A stretch of 64,000 bases of DNA from Hippopus hippopus (taxonomy: Eukaryota > Mollusca > Bivalvia > Cardiida > Cardiidae): the NCBI GenBank assembly GCA_946811185.2, contig OX328109.1, positions 17,210,255 through 17,274,254 on the forward strand, in the 5' to 3' direction. Below, one piece after another: positions 10,254-20,751 of the stretch. How positions within the stretch are numbered: the first letter of the stretch is position 1; the number at the start of each line of letters is the position of its first letter. The position numbers and the translations under genes are program-made. The notes beneath the pieces are model-generated. The model made no database searches. It saw nothing but the letters and a program-made list of their open reading frames with translations, and had not been told where the DNA came from.

Positions 10254-11837
10254 ATGTCTGAAAAGCAACACACCAAAGTTCTAGGTTCTAAGACTAAAAC
10301 CATAATTTATACAGCATCAGAACATTTTTGAAATGAGGCGGTAAACGGATACCTAGACAAAACGCCTACGGTGTTGGGTGTGAGCCGCAATACGGTTGTA
10401 AAAGTCAGACGAGACTGGAACTTTGCTGTCACCAAAAAGGCAAAAGCGGGAGCCCTATATGTCGGTGGATGACTCTGACCAGACTGTAGTTCGAAACAAA
10501 CTCGCAGAATTCTACACTGTTAGGAAGCAGTTGCCGACACTATATGCTTTACACAGAGTACTACAGGACAACATTGCTTTCCCGGGTAGCATTTCGAAAC
10601 TCCTGAGAATGTTAAGGGAAATGGGATACAGATGGAGAAAGACTAGGGACAACCAGAATGTTCTGATAGAGAAACCCAAAATCTTTTCTTTATGGCTGAG
10701 ATTTTATCAGAAAATGAAAGAATTTAAAGATCTGGGCCTTCATCTTCATTGACAAAACTTGGATAGACACAGCCTACACAGTCAAGAAATGCTGGCAATG
10801 AGACAACACACTGGGTGTTATTCCACCCTGCAATCGACACCAGAGAATAATCATAGTCCACACTGGAAGTTGGAAGAGTTTTGTCCCTGGAGCCCTGCTG
10901 GCATATAAAGCCAAATCAACCACTGAGGACTACCACAGTGAGATGAATGGCAAGAACTTCACCAAGTGGATGGAGGAGATGATAATCCCAATCCTAGCGT
11001 CATCGTCATGGACAAAACATCCTACCATTCGATGCAGACAGACAAGTGTCCCACATCAGCAACAAGGAAAGCTACATACAGGTATATGTCAAAATCTTTT
11101 AACAACATGGCAATATGTAATTCCATCAAAATATGTTCGCCTTTTCAGGGCTGGTTGAGGAAACAGCAGATACCATTCACAGCATGTATGCTGCAACAAC
11201 AGTTGCTCCAGCTGGCTCGACAGAATAGACCATGTCCGCAGTACACCATCGACCAGCTGATAGAGAGTTAAGGGCATGAGGTTCTGAGGCTGCCACCGTA
11301 CCATCCCGACTTCAACCCCATAGAACTGATTTGGAGTCAGGTGAAATACACGGTCCGACAGAACAATGTTACCTTTTGGTAGGTAAATAATTTGAGCTTA
11401 AAATATTGACAAACTTCACAAATGGATTTTACATGCATCAAAAGAATATCAGTATTCTTTATAGGCCTTGTTTTTATGGCCCTGACGTTAAGGGCTTTTA
11501 AAAACATTGTCAGAAAAGGAGCCCCAAGAAAGATTTTCTCCTTTTCCCATAATGTTATCAACCATTCTAGAGACATATACATGCACATGTCAGTTCAAAA
11601 TTTACATGTTTTTTTTTTTAAATGCCATTTCTCTTATTTTTAGGTATGATGACGTCCTGCAGACCACCATTAAGGTATTGGGGATTGGCACAGAGCCATG
11701 GTGAGGAGTCTGCTACCACATTGAACAGCACATAGAACAGTGCAGACAGAACGACCACGCCATCAATGATCAGATCAATTCCCTAATCATCAACCTAAGA
11801 GACGACACTTTGAGTTGGGCGACAGTGACTCTTAAAT
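10254..11837 (+). pseudogene. Tc1/mariner-superfamily transposase, broken, with intron(s)
   Basis: Decayed cut-and-paste transposase. An N-terminal helix-turn-helix-like region (about 10,254-10,450) is followed by an open stretch at 10,423-10,752. The DDE core comes next: FIDKTW at about 10,740 gives the first Asp; VIVMDKTSYHS (about 10,995-11,030) gives the second; PYHPDFNPIELIW (about 11,290-11,335) gives the Glu. FVPGALLAYKAK and DYHSEMNGKNFTKWMEE are typical of this family. The frame shifts near 10,735 and 10,990, and stops interrupt it at 10,796 and 11,269. A GT-AG intron at 11,379-11,643 restores the frame (TFW to YDDVLQ). The C-terminus ends with a stop near 11,837. A second possible intron (about 11,080-11,149, ACAG|GTATATG to TTTTCAG) does not restore frame. 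Not functional as it stands. Confidence 0.8.
11379..11643 (+). other. Intron in the Tc1-like transposase, hosting a TH1 fragment
   Basis: Donor TTTTG|GTAGGT and acceptor ATTTTTAG|GTATG. Removing the 265 bp joins phase-2 codons and continues the reading frame without a stop. A TH1-type hairpin remnant (AAACATTGTCAGAAAAGG to CCTTTTCCCATAATGTT) occupies 11,499-11,559. Confidence 0.65.
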
Positions 11838-11971
11838 AAAAATTTGTCGTATTTACGTGTAAATGTTAGTTTTTTACTGTTATGAATGAATAAATAAATG
11901 TAGAACCATACTGTGAAAAAATAAACAATAAAAAATATAAAGTATTCCTTAAAAGAAAAAAAAATACTATA
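11838..11971. other. AT-rich 3' flank of the transposase
   Basis: Contains several AATAAA-type words (for example 11,889-11,894) that could serve as polyadenylation signals. It is cut by the pogo insertion at TA 11,970-11,971. Confidence 0.4.
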
Positions 11972-12341
11972 GAGTGAGTGCACCCATTACCGAACACCTA
12001 AGCATGATAATTTGCCGTTCGTAAATAAAACTACCTACTGAACAGGTGACGTCATTTGTATCATCTTTAGTGTATTGCTTACAATTATGACTGATAACCA
12101 ACGCAGTATATTGCACCGATATCGAGTTATGGGCATTTCTATAGTGTAACCGAAGGGTTGAAATTACGAACGCTGGTTATGAATCCGAACACATATGGTT
12201 GTAAATCCGAACACGTCGGCGATTTTTAAAAAATACCACTTCAAACGTGTGTCAAATGCAGTCTATACCAGAAGTTGCGGTTATTTGCGAACACACTTGT
12301 GTATGCAAATAACGACAACTCAGGACAGCTATCTATGTTAA

Positions 12342-12404
12342 CTGGGGTCCTGTCAGATATTGAGGTATTGATAATGGCATTTTATTTTGCTGACAGGATC
12401 CCAG
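12342..12404. repeat. Inverted repeat in the pogo-like element
   Basis: CTGGGGTCCTGTCA and TGACAGGATCCCAG are inverse copies about 35 bp apart. They lie beyond the 3' end of the transposase gene. Function unknown. Confidence 0.5.
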
Positions 12405-12483
12405 TCTAATATCTATGGGTCACTACTAAATCACAGAACGGAAAGGGAAAAAAATCCCTCAACATCTTGTTGCTTAGTTTGCG

Positions 12484-12562
12484 TCACTGAAAAATTTGAA
12501 AATATCGTGGCCAAAAGGAGTTATTGCTTATGATGAGCAATATCTCCTTTTGTCACAATGTT
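12484..12562. repeat. TH1-like hairpin, alternative-loop subfamily
   Basis: The arms read GGAGTTATTGCT and AGCAATATCTCC around TATGATG. They replace the usual ATGCTGGT/ACCAGCAT core. The same core type occurs at 58,398-58,464. Confidence 0.6.
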
Positions 12563-12683
12563 CTCAACATTATTTTACAGCAATGCTCAAGATATCAACA
12601 TAGCAAAGGATTTATTCTTATAACATGCAAATGAAACAAGTGAACGAATTTTCCCATGATAATCCCACCTTCAGTAATTGAAC

Positions 12684-14918
12684 CTAACAATATTTACATT
12701 CAAAAAGTAGTTCATCATAGATTGGTTGGTTTTCAATATCTGCACAAGACACACGAAAACGGCGATAACAATTTGTGCACTCAATAAAGTTTTCATATGT
12801 GCTATCGCATGCGTAGCATTTTCCGGCTTGAACGGGAATATCGCTGTCAAGACTCGGACGCCTCTATTTCCCTCATAATCTGTTCTTCTTCCTCTTTTTC
12901 TCCTCTGGTATTCAAAACGTTTCCTTTTTTACGCTTCATGTTCTTCATGCTTCTTTTGGAAATTCTTCATGTTTGCATTTTCTTTCTTCCTCCTTTTGTA
13001 TTTTCTTTTCAAGCCTTTCCTTCTTACGCTCCTGTTTTTCCCTGTCTTCCTTTTCTTTCTTGTCAAATTTTTCCTGTAATAGCATTCGATAGGTATTACC
13101 TGTAATCGCTTTTGGCATAAGGGTCCGTTTAGCCTTTGAATTCTCTGGTCTAGGAGTTGGGCTGCATAAATACTTTGAAAAAGGTGACTTGTCCATGGGA
13201 ATGTTTGGTTCAAACATCGGCGGGTTAGCTCCTTAGGGATAACTGCGGTAGTACTAGCGACCGACTGGTTAGCTGAGGTGACATGGATAACAGGTGTTGC
13301 CAAGTTAGCACTGGTAATATTGGTAATCGCTGTTAGCTGGTACTCCCCGGTGACATCGGTAACAGCGGTCACTGGGTTAGTTCCGGCGACACCAACGTTA
13401 ACAGCTCTCAATGGGTTAGTCCCGGTGACATCGACGTTAACAGCTCTCACTGGGTTAGTCTCGGCGACATCGACGTTAACAGCTCTCACTGGGTTAGTCT
13501 CGGCGACACTGACGTTAACAGCTCTCATTGGGTTAGTCCCGGTGACATCGGTTACAGCTCTCAATGGGTTAGTCCCGGCGACATCGGTTACAGCTCTCAC
13601 TGGGTTAGCCTCGGTAACATCCGTAACCGCTGTTTTTGGGTTAGCCGTATTGATAGCATCTGTCTCTGTTGTGGCTATGCTGGGTGTAAACAGTGTCTTT
13701 GGGTTAAACGCTGTGGTGTCTGGAGTTGAATTGGACTAGTTAGTCATTGAATCATCAGACTTTGAAAACATTTGACTTGCCTCAAGCTTGACGGATTCCA
13801 TTACGACGTCAGGGTTCAATGGATAGCGGCGTCGATCGTAGCACTTGCATACCATGCAGGTTTAAAAACCTTGGCAAACATTTGCTTTGTGACGAATTCA
13901 CCAATGTTTTGGGCCTGCCAGTCACGAACAGATTGACGCCATGCAGACTTCAGGGATCAAAAAAACCTCAGGTCTAGAGGTTGTAAAACGTGCGACGAAT
14001 ATTCTAACAGGCAGTAAAGTTCAATCCCGTTTTCAAGGCACGTACTGTGGCCGTCGATAAGCAACAGAATGGGTTTCTTTACTTGGCGCGCATTGACACC
14101 AGGGATGAATACATTTTTCAGCCAGCAGACGAAAACCTTGCTATCCATCCAACCATTCTCAGATCGACCAAAAGCTGCTTCTTTGAAACCCTCAAGGGGG
14201 TTTAAGAGAATCTTTGCCCAGGAAAGATAATCACAGGGTTGATAAAATGACCAGACGCACTGGCTGGGGCCATTACGGTCATCTGGGTTTTGTCTGAATT
14301 GCCATAATGGTAAACGACTGGAGCCCCTTTGCACCCAACGACCTTACTGTTTTTATGGGGACATAGAGAGAACCCGCTTTCATCGGCATTGTAGATCCTA
14401 CTAGGGTCAATAAGGAGGTTGGGATCTTTGACCTCATTAGTGATATAAGCTTGAAAATTAGAAAACCATTGATGGATTTTTTGTTTGCTGATAAATGCTC
14501 TTTCTTTACCAAGTTGGACGGACGTGCGCAAGGTCAACTCAGGATGACGTTTAAAGAACCCATGTACCCACTGCCTGCCAGGTTTGTTTTCAATAAATGG
14601 CGTTTTTCTTCCGTCTTCGTCGAGGATCTTCTTGACAATGCCACACAGCTCCTGTCTTGTTCTGCCATACCCTATTCTACTCATGTGTAAGGACCAGTTA
14701 GCGACCCTTTGCTCTTCACTTTGAGTTAGAACAGTCTTTGCACCGATATGGTCCGACTTGTATTTGTAGTGTACGTGATCATGAAGTGTGGTTTTAGGAA
14801 TTTAGTATCACCTACTGGCTTCTCCTAGGGTTAGAGAACCGGACTTCACCAAACTTACAGCTTGGTCAACTAAGGTGTTGTCATATTTTCTACGTTTTGC
14901 AGAAATCTGACGACTCAT
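12684..14918 (-). pseudogene. Pogo/Tigger-type transposase with DDE_1 core and PHD-like C-terminus
   Basis: The start is taken at ATG 14,916-14,918 (MSRQISAKRRKYDNTL). An HTH_psq-like region follows, ending in IPKTTLHDHV, then a CENP-B-type DNA-binding region (GRQWVHGFFKRHPELTLR, about 14,560). The catalytic core is YNADESGFSL (about 14,375), LLLIDGHST (about 14,060) and HVLQPLDLRFF (about 13,970), giving three Asp as in pogo. Next comes a repeat-rich linker (about 13,640-13,360), a Lys/Glu-rich coiled stretch (about 13,090-12,950) and a cysteine motif CYAC, CTNC, SC, CKYC just before the TAG at 12,684. That order fits pogo transposases with a terminal PHD finger; the usual His is Phe here. 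Damage: two stops at about 14,812 and 14,806, a frameshift near 14,215, a stop at 13,957, and later shifts near 13,825 and 13,220. Inactive. Confidence 0.85.
13360..13645 (-). repeat. In-frame 36/39-bp tandem repeat inside the transposase linker
   Basis: About eight units of TGGGTTAGTCYCGGYGACAT-type sequence. Read on the minus strand they encode 12- or 13-residue units of the form TDVAGTNPLRAV or NVDVAETNPVRAV. Both unit lengths are multiples of three, so expansion kept the frame. The plus-strand reading (ALTGLV repeats) is an antisense shadow. Confidence 0.8.
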
Positions 14919-14929
14919 GACTGAAACAG

Positions 14930-15700
14930 AAAAAAATGCATATAATAGTAAAGATGTTCATTGGTAGTGTTTGTTTACCTGGGCTATTTGTTAACCTTTT
15001 GAGTGCTGAATTTTAAGAATAAAGGGGATTCTTTCATCAATGTTTTTGATGCGTTTACTTGCAATTGGTATATCGGTTGTCTGAATATAAAAAAAGTGGA
15101 CAATGTGTACCAAAGATCAGGCTGCGCTTATGTACAAGCTGATATTGGTACACATTATCCGCAAAAAAAAACATGGTTTAGTTCCAAGCATTTAAAAGTT
15201 TAATGGAAATTATGTATCAAATCCTATTTAATCAGACCATAGACAATAAATGGTTCTTGGAAACTATATTTCCAAACGTGTTCGTAATTAAAACCAGTGT
15301 GGGAAAATAGGGTTTGAAATCCAAACAGTCAAATATCTTTATCAACCACGTGTATTGATTTAAAATGTCTATTGATGCTGGTAAAAAACAGTTTCACCGT
15401 TAATGAAACAATACAAAAACAGATTTTAAGCGCTTTTGTGGCGCGAGGTAACCTTATGTAACAATGTCGTTGGATTAGCGAATATCACAGTTTTACTCAC
15501 CTGATTGCGGGTAGCAAACCAAACTTGAAGTTGTGTGAGATATAATCACGGTATCAGCTCCAAAATGGCGAAACCGGAAAGAGTAATATAGTGACGTTAC
15601 ACATGTGATGTCATATCTGTACTGTACAGTAGTGCAAAAGAACTAAGGTCATAAATAGGAACTTGTTCGGAATAAGAAGTCATTCGGAATCACATGCACC
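14930..15700. other. 5' region of the pogo-like element
   Basis: No coding sequence. It contains inverse copies of the CGAACAC-type subterminal motif near 15,277 and 15,663. A promoter is expected here but none can be pinned down. Confidence 0.4.
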
Positions 15701-16103
15701 CACTCTAAATAAAGGCTATTGAAATAAAATAAATAATTAAACAAAATGGTGTTAGTTAGACTCAAACTCCTAACTTTCAACTCAGTAAAAATAAGCATTG
15801 CAGACTTGGCAGCTAACAATAATTATGAGCTAGTTGTATATAACATATTTTGTTTGCACGGGTAAGCAATTCATTTCCCACATTCCGTACAAAATATTTC
15901 CGTGATCATTCGGGACATATTCCGAAAGTAGTCCCCTGCGATGCCGCAGGTAAAAATTGAATTTTAATTTATTTAAATGATGTTGACCTGGGTCAGGTTA
16001 AATGGAGTAGGTAATAAAATTGTACTCATTGGCAGTTTCAGCTCAGTTGTATTTTAAGCCCTAAAGGAAAGAGGTTTTTGTCTTATATGGGGCAAAAGCT
16101 TAC

Positions 16104-16317
16104 ACGATGACAAAATTTTTGACTCCTCCAAACTGAAAGCATTTGCAGACGACAGATTACATATGGCTATAATAATATGATTTGTCCACAGAAGGGTAAA
16201 CAACAGTATGGGAAAAGAAGAAAATGCTGGTTACCGTATTTTCTTCTTTTCCCACAATGTTTAAAAAATGTCTTCCTCAGGGTTGTTTAAATATGGTTTT
16301 ATTTGGTAAAGGGTTAA
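16104..16317 (-). repeat. TH1 hairpin MITE with compensatory arm change
   Basis: Hairpin 16,196-16,262. GGGAAAAGAAGAAAAT is on one arm and its complement ATTTTCTTCTTTTCCC on the other, where the consensus has AAAAGGAG/CTCCTTTT. Ends GGTAAAGGGTTAA. Confidence 0.85.
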
Positions 16318-16496
16318 ATGTCATCAAACAAGCCTCAAATTAACTTTGAAACAATTTCAGATTACCTTGATGCCATCATTTTGTCTGTCAACTCTATATA
16401 AATGGGCAAAAGTTTAGACAAGTCCAGACTGGAAGCACCTGCAGACAACAAATTTGATTTTGTCCAAGTGATTTGATTTTTGTCCAAAAGGGTATG

Positions 16497-16755
16497 AAAT
16501 TTTGTAAGACTGATTGATTGATTGATTGATTGATTGAGTGAGTGAGTGAGTGAGTGAAGTGAGTGAGTGAGTGAGTGAGTGATGCCACTTTCAACATTAT
16601 TATAGTCACGACACGGAGACGGCTCACATATTTATTTATGTCCTTGGTTTTACCAGTTCTAGGCTAGGGCTCTGAAGTGTCTTGCTTAAGGAACCAGGTT
16701 CTCCAGATTACGAGTCCTACACTTTACCTCTGAGCCATGCAGGACCCCTCTCTAT
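16497..16755 (-). repeat. tRNA-headed SINE with expanded tail
   Basis: Read on the minus strand: head GCATGGCTCAGAGGTAAAGTG, A-box-like, then GTAGGACTCGTAATCTGGAG. The core has GTGACTATAATAATGTTG and AAAGTGGCATCAC, followed by a compound microsatellite tail. The B box is lost. The GACTGAAATAATGTTGAAAG-type core resembles that of the MetaSINE group described in bivalves (from memory). Confidence 0.7.
16506..16581. repeat. Compound microsatellite (TGAT)n(GAGT)n
   Basis: About six TGAT units pass into about twelve GAGT units with one slip. This is the expanded tail of the SINE at 16,497. Confidence 0.9.
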
Positions 16756-16826
16756 TAGAAAACAAAGTTTAAAGCCTTTGCTGACAGAAAGGAACCTATG
16801 AAATGCTTCATGCCAAAAAAACTTGA

Positions 16827-17055
16827 TTAACCCTCTGTCAAACGAAAAATATTTAGACTTGTCCAAATTGAAGCATTTGCCGACAAAAAATTAATTTGTA
16901 GTCCAAATAATGCAATTTGTGTTGGAAATGACAGAAAACATTTTGGGAAAAGGAGAAAATGCTGGTAACCAGCATTTTCTCCTTTTCCAACAATGTTTTC
17001 AAAAGGTGTCTTCCTCAGGGTTGTTAAAACAAGGGGTTGTTTGGTAAAGGATTAA
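16827..17055 (-). repeat. TH1 hairpin MITE, near full length
   Basis: TTAACCCTCTGTCAAACGAA to GGTAAAGGATTAA. The hairpin at 16,933-17,000 is almost perfect with loop GGTAACC. Confidence 0.9.
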
Positions 17056-17754
17056 TGAACCTGTTGACCTGTTTTTATTGGCATGCAGGAAATTTCCTGT
17101 GAATATTTAGAGAATGGTTTATACTCTCTTAGTTCCATAAATCTTATCCTTTTCATGTGACATGCTTTCAGTACAGCTGCCCTTAGTGTACCTTGCACAG
17201 TCTTTTCTTGATAGTATTGTTTTTATGTGAGTTTTATAACATATTGGTATTTCATTTACATAATTGAAACAAGAGGCCCATGAGGGTCTGAATCGCTCTA
17301 CTTGCAGTTACTGACAAGTATATTTTACTTTGAAGGAAATGGTTAAAACTAATTGTAAATTTTCCTATTCAGAAAATCAGCTCTCAGCCATGAATAAAAA
17401 TTCACACCTATCAGAATTGAAACAGCCAACCCTCATGTCACATTTGAGAATTTCATTTACAAAAAGTATAATAGACTTGGCGCCCTCTCTCTCCCCCACC
17501 TTCTTTTAACAGGAAAGGAAGTCACATTAAAACATTTTCATCCAAGTTTCAGGAAACTTGAGTTATTTTCTAAAATTAATCTTAAACTAATGTTCAAAAA
17601 AAAAAAAGACTAATAAGAACCAATAAAATATCAATTTAAGCTTAAAACTGAGCCAGTCAGAGTGACAGCATTTTGGCAGCATAGCAAGTTAAATTGGACA
17701 AATTAGAAAATAATCAAATTTGAACTTCTCAAAACCTATTTTTAGGAATCAAGC

Positions 17755-17985
17755 CAAATTCTATATAAGTTTATTTGGTGTTAGATGCCCTTTACAACAT
17801 TATTTCAGTTGTATTGCAGCAGCCAGTGTACCTACACATACTTCCGTGAAGTTTCTTTTGCCAGTACTCCACACAATGTTCTTCCTAAGCCACTGGCTGC
17901 TTTCCAACATAACAAATGGTGGAAACAATGATCACTGGTGAGAGAGGAATAAATCCTATTGCAATTACTATCATCAGTCCTCACA
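17755..17985 (-). repeat. SINE, second type, partial
   Basis: Minus-strand landmarks CCATTTGTTATGTTGGAAAG and CAGCCAGTGGCTTAGGAAG match the bodies of the SINEs at 27,208 and 62,535. The tRNA-like head is degenerate. Confidence 0.6.
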
Positions 17986-18039
17986 AATCCTCCTGGCTTC
18001 TAGTCCCATACTCTACGACTGTGCTACAGGGGCAAGGCT

Positions 18040-18306
18040 TATATATGGCCTGCAAGAAGCGATAAGAGGCATTTGGACATTTGTGTAAAGAATCATCCCG
18101 GATCAGCCTGCACATTCCGCGCAGACTAATCCAAAACAACACTTACCATTTTTATGTAATTTTCTGTTTTGTGCAAGTCTACTGTAGGACAAAATCTGAT
18201 GCAGTCGTAAAGTGCCGTCTCGGATTAGCCTGCGCAGACTGCGCACGCTGATCCAAGACCACACTTTAAGCAAATGTCCGAATGCCCCTTTTTGCATGTT
18301 GCAGGC
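18040..18306. mobile_element. 267-bp MITE with 36-bp terminal inverted repeats
   Basis: The left end GCCTGCAAGAAGCGATAAGA and GGCATTTGGACATTTG match the reversed right end GCCTGCAACATGCAAAAAGG, GGCATTCGGACATTTG. The flanks read TATATG and TATATA, suggesting a TATA-type duplication. The interior holds two GGATTAGCCTGCGCAGACTG-like inverted segments. Confidence 0.75.
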
Positions 18307-18439
18307 TATATAAGGACTTTTTACAGTTAACAATCACTGCAATTTTCAATATAAAAGATGTAATCAGACAGCAGAGCTGGCCTGAAAAGTAAATTGTTGG
18401 GGATGGCAACCAATTAGTCTGGAAAACAGAAGCCCTAAA

Positions 18440-18945
18440 AAAACTTCAACATGAAATTTCAAAATCTGTGACCTTGACCTTAAAATCATGGGCATATGGC
18501 TAGGGTGATGCTCCATGAAACTTTGGACCTGTATCTGTCTTCAAGCCCAATATGAACGAAATCTATCAATTAGTTTGGTAATTACCAGTTCTAAAAAAAA
18601 CTTTTAAGTAAATCTTTGATTTGTAAATATATCAAAGTCTACAACTTTTATCTTAAGATCATGGATGACGGTAAGGATATTGTTGAAAAAAACTTTGAAT
18701 CTATATCTATCATCTTACCAAATATGAACCAAATCTATCATATGGTTTGGAAAATGTGAGCTCTGCATGAATATACTTAACATAAAACTTTGATTTGAAA
18801 TATCAAAGTCTACCACCTTGACATTCAGATTATGGGCTCTGGGTTGGGTATTACTGAAAGAAAATTTGGACCTATATCCATCATTATACCAAATATGAAC
18901 AACATCCATCACAATCATGCTTTTGAAAATGTGTGCTCTTAAAAA
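18440..18945 (+). repeat. About 170-bp tandem repeat, three units
   Basis: CCTTGACCTTAAAATCATGG (18,473), CAACTTTTATCTTAAGATCA (18,645) and CCACCTTGACATTCAGATTA (18,813) mark successive units, each followed by CAAATATGAAC-like and GGTTTGG-like words. The third unit is split by the SINE at 18,935. Confidence 0.65.
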
Positions 18946-19190
18946 CTGATTGATTGACTGATTGACTGAATGGTGTTTTAAGCCACTTTCAACATTATTT
19001 CAGTCATATCACAGCAACAGCTCACATATTCATGTATTTCCTGGGTTTCTCCTGTGCTAGGCTTGGGCTCTGAAGTGTCTTACCCAAGGGTACTCCCACA
19101 GAAGACCCAGTGGATCCAGTCAGGCTCAAACCTGGGACCTCCAGGTCAAGAGTCCTACACTTTACCACTGAGCCACGCTGCACCCTAAGC
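18945..19190 (-). repeat. tRNA-headed SINE, complete, with target duplication
   Basis: Minus strand: A box GTGGCTCAGTGGTAAAGTG and B-box-like CCCAGGTTTGAGCCTG. Core GATATGACTGAAATAATGTT, then AAAGTGGCTTAAAACACC and a (TCAA)n tail. GCTCTTAAAAACT on the left and GCTCTTAAAAAACT on the right form a target duplication of about 13 bp, the L1-type insertion signature. Confidence 0.8.
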
Positions 19191-19338
19191 TCTTAAAAAA
19201 CTTCAACATAAATGTGGACTCCAAATCTAATGCCCATGCTAATGCTGACAACTGGGGTAGTCCAATAGCTCTTTCTGGACTTTGTCCAGGTCAACTAAAA
19301 ATGGAACTTATAATGTGAACAAAAATAACTAACTCATC

Positions 19339-19998
19339 TATGGTGGCATATTCTGCCGCGAGATACGAGATAGCTATTGCGATAATATAAGAGAATTATC
19401 ATGATAAAACAAAGTTTCCTGGAAATATTATCTAGATAATAAAAATTTTAACGATAAAAATATCGCGATAATTCTGTTATTATGATTTTTTTTTGCTTTT
19501 GTGCCTGTAACTGACATTCACAGTATCTACAATTAGATATGGTTTCGGAATATCTTCGTCTACAACCTTATGAATTTTTTTCCCTGAATGGTTTTAAAGT
19601 TGTTTGTAGGAGGCATTTCAGGTCGTCTTTGTGAATTTACAGACTTCTGTTCGAGTCTTGTCAAAATTTACCAATTAAGCTACAACTGTTAACAATTCGA
19701 ATTTTTACTTACTGCAATCTTGTGAAGTCAAAAACTACCAAGTTCATCCAAATGATAAACTTTCTATTTCTAGATATCGAGAAACAGATAGAACTATCAC
19801 AATAATTTTATCTTGAATGTCAGCTTCGTGCACGATTGAGAAATTTTGCGTAAAAATATTAAGTTTATCGTGATATTTTTTTCAGGAAACTTTTCACTAT
19901 CTCGATAAAATTTCCAGGAAACTTTAATTCATCATGATAGTTTTCTAAAATTATTGTGATAGCTATCTCGTATCTCGTGGCAGAAATATGTCACCATA
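19339..19998. mobile_element. 660-bp MITE with about 85-bp inverted ends and 6-bp duplication
   Basis: Left TATGGTGGCATATTCTGCCG; right reversed TATGGTGACATATTTCTGCC. Both continue with CGAGATACGAGATAGCTAT. CTCATC is duplicated at 19,333-19,338 and 19,999-20,004. The interior is AT-rich with GATAAT and GATATT words and no ORF. The superfamily is not assigned. Confidence 0.85.
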
Positions 19999-20456
19999 CT
20001 CATCAAAACTAAACTAAAAATTGTATTTTGTTCATTTTTGATAGGCTTTTACAAAAATTTACAAATCATCTTAAGTTTTTAAAGAATCCAATAAGAAATG
20101 CAAACTTAATTGCATGAACTGGAACTTTAAATCTATAACTTGAGGCAGACAATTTTACTATATCAATTGTCAAATTTTCATTAAAAGTTTACTAAAGGGA
20201 TTGTCTTATTGATAATTTTAAAAAAGTACTCAAGTTTCATGAAAATCCTGACCACAAATGTGGACTTAATAGCATAAACAAGAAAAACGCAAAAAGGTGA
20301 ATGGACGGAACAGACCAAAACCATGCAGAATCAGTATAATTGTAGTAATCACAATTTCCCCAAACATCATCACATTATTTAACCTTTTTTAGGCCCCTGT
20401 TTTGGACCCAACAAACAAAATAAATCATGATCTTCTCTTTTGTTTTTTTCTGCATT

Positions 20457-20537
20457 TAATTCTTCGACAAATTACACAATGTTATATTTGTCTAAATTAT
20501 TTGCAGCTGACAAATAAAATGTGGCTCAAATGACAGG
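20457..20537 (-). repeat. TH1 fragment, left half of a copy split by the LTR element
   Basis: ATTATTTGCAGCTGACAAAT and ATGTGGCTCAAATGA are the standard outer arm. The rest of the copy continues at 26,830. Confidence 0.75.
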
Positions 20538-20681
20538 TGTAGTATCCGACTTTGCTCATTCCGTAACAATCATATATATGCTTAGTTCAGTCTGTAATAT
20601 ACCAGAACAATGTTAATGTAGAATAAAATGTATGAACCACGATTCGGCATTGAGCTATAATTTAAAGCCCAAAATATAATA
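20538..20681 (+). repeat. 5' LTR (144 bp)
   Basis: Starts TGTAGTATCCGACTTTGC and ends AAAATATAATA. An AATAAA at about 20,622 may serve as poly(A) signal. The LTR is short for this class. Confidence 0.92.
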
Positions 20682-20699
20682 TTGGCGACGAGATTCAAC
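20682..20699 (+). promoter_or_regulatory. Primer-binding site candidate
   Basis: TTGGCGACGAGATTCAAC follows the 5' LTR directly. TGGCGACGAG-type sites are common in Ty3/Gypsy elements. The primer tRNA is not identified. Confidence 0.6.
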
Positions 20700-20751
20700 C
20701 CACAAAGTCAAAGGATTGGTGTATCACAGGATAGTACTGTAGGACGAAGCA

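Larger units (their letters stand above)
11972..15705 (-). mobile_element. Pogo-like DNA transposon, 3.7 kb, with TIRs and TA duplication
   Basis: Left end GAGTGAGTGCACCCATTACC; right end on the opposite strand GAGTGGGTGCATGTGATTCC. Both are flanked by TA (11,970-11,971 and 15,706-15,707). Motifs like CCGAACAC recur near both ends (11,990, 12,172, 12,213, 12,289; inverse form at 15,277 and 15,663), as expected for subterminal transposase sites (inference). The single gene runs right to left. The element lies within the larger 9,872-16,011 element. Confidence 0.8.
9872..16011 (+). mobile_element. Large TA-flanked element with MITE-like ends, Tc1/mariner type
   Basis: The left end TCTACTTCATTTAACCTGAT is matched in inverse orientation by the right end, which reads CCTACTCCATTTAACCTGAC on the other strand. 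TA lies on both sides (9,870-9,871 and 16,012-16,013). The first about 85 bp and last about 150 bp are strongly similar to the two halves of the 292-bp element at 31,197-31,488. Between the ends lie a decayed transposase (10,254-11,837) and a nested pogo-like element (11,972-15,705). I infer that this is the long, formerly autonomous form of which the 292-bp element is an internal-deletion derivative. The alternative is that an unrelated transposase landed inside a MITE. Confidence 0.65.
17268..20370 (+). mobile_element. HINE-like composite element with about 170-bp repeats, heavily interrupted
   Basis: 5' module AACAAGAGGCCCATGAGGGT, then CTGAATCGCTCTACTTG. Inside are about three tandem units (18,440-18,945). 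The 3' part has AGGTGAATGGACGGAACAG at about 20,295. Two SINEs, a 267-bp MITE and a 660-bp element interrupt it. Boundaries are approximate. Confidence 0.45.

Noticed and set aside
13278..13739. 153-codon plus-strand ORF with ALTGLVSAT repeats
   Set aside because: It is antisense to the minisatellite in the pogo-like transposase. The minus-strand frame continues into recognised transposase domains, so the plus-strand reading is a shadow.
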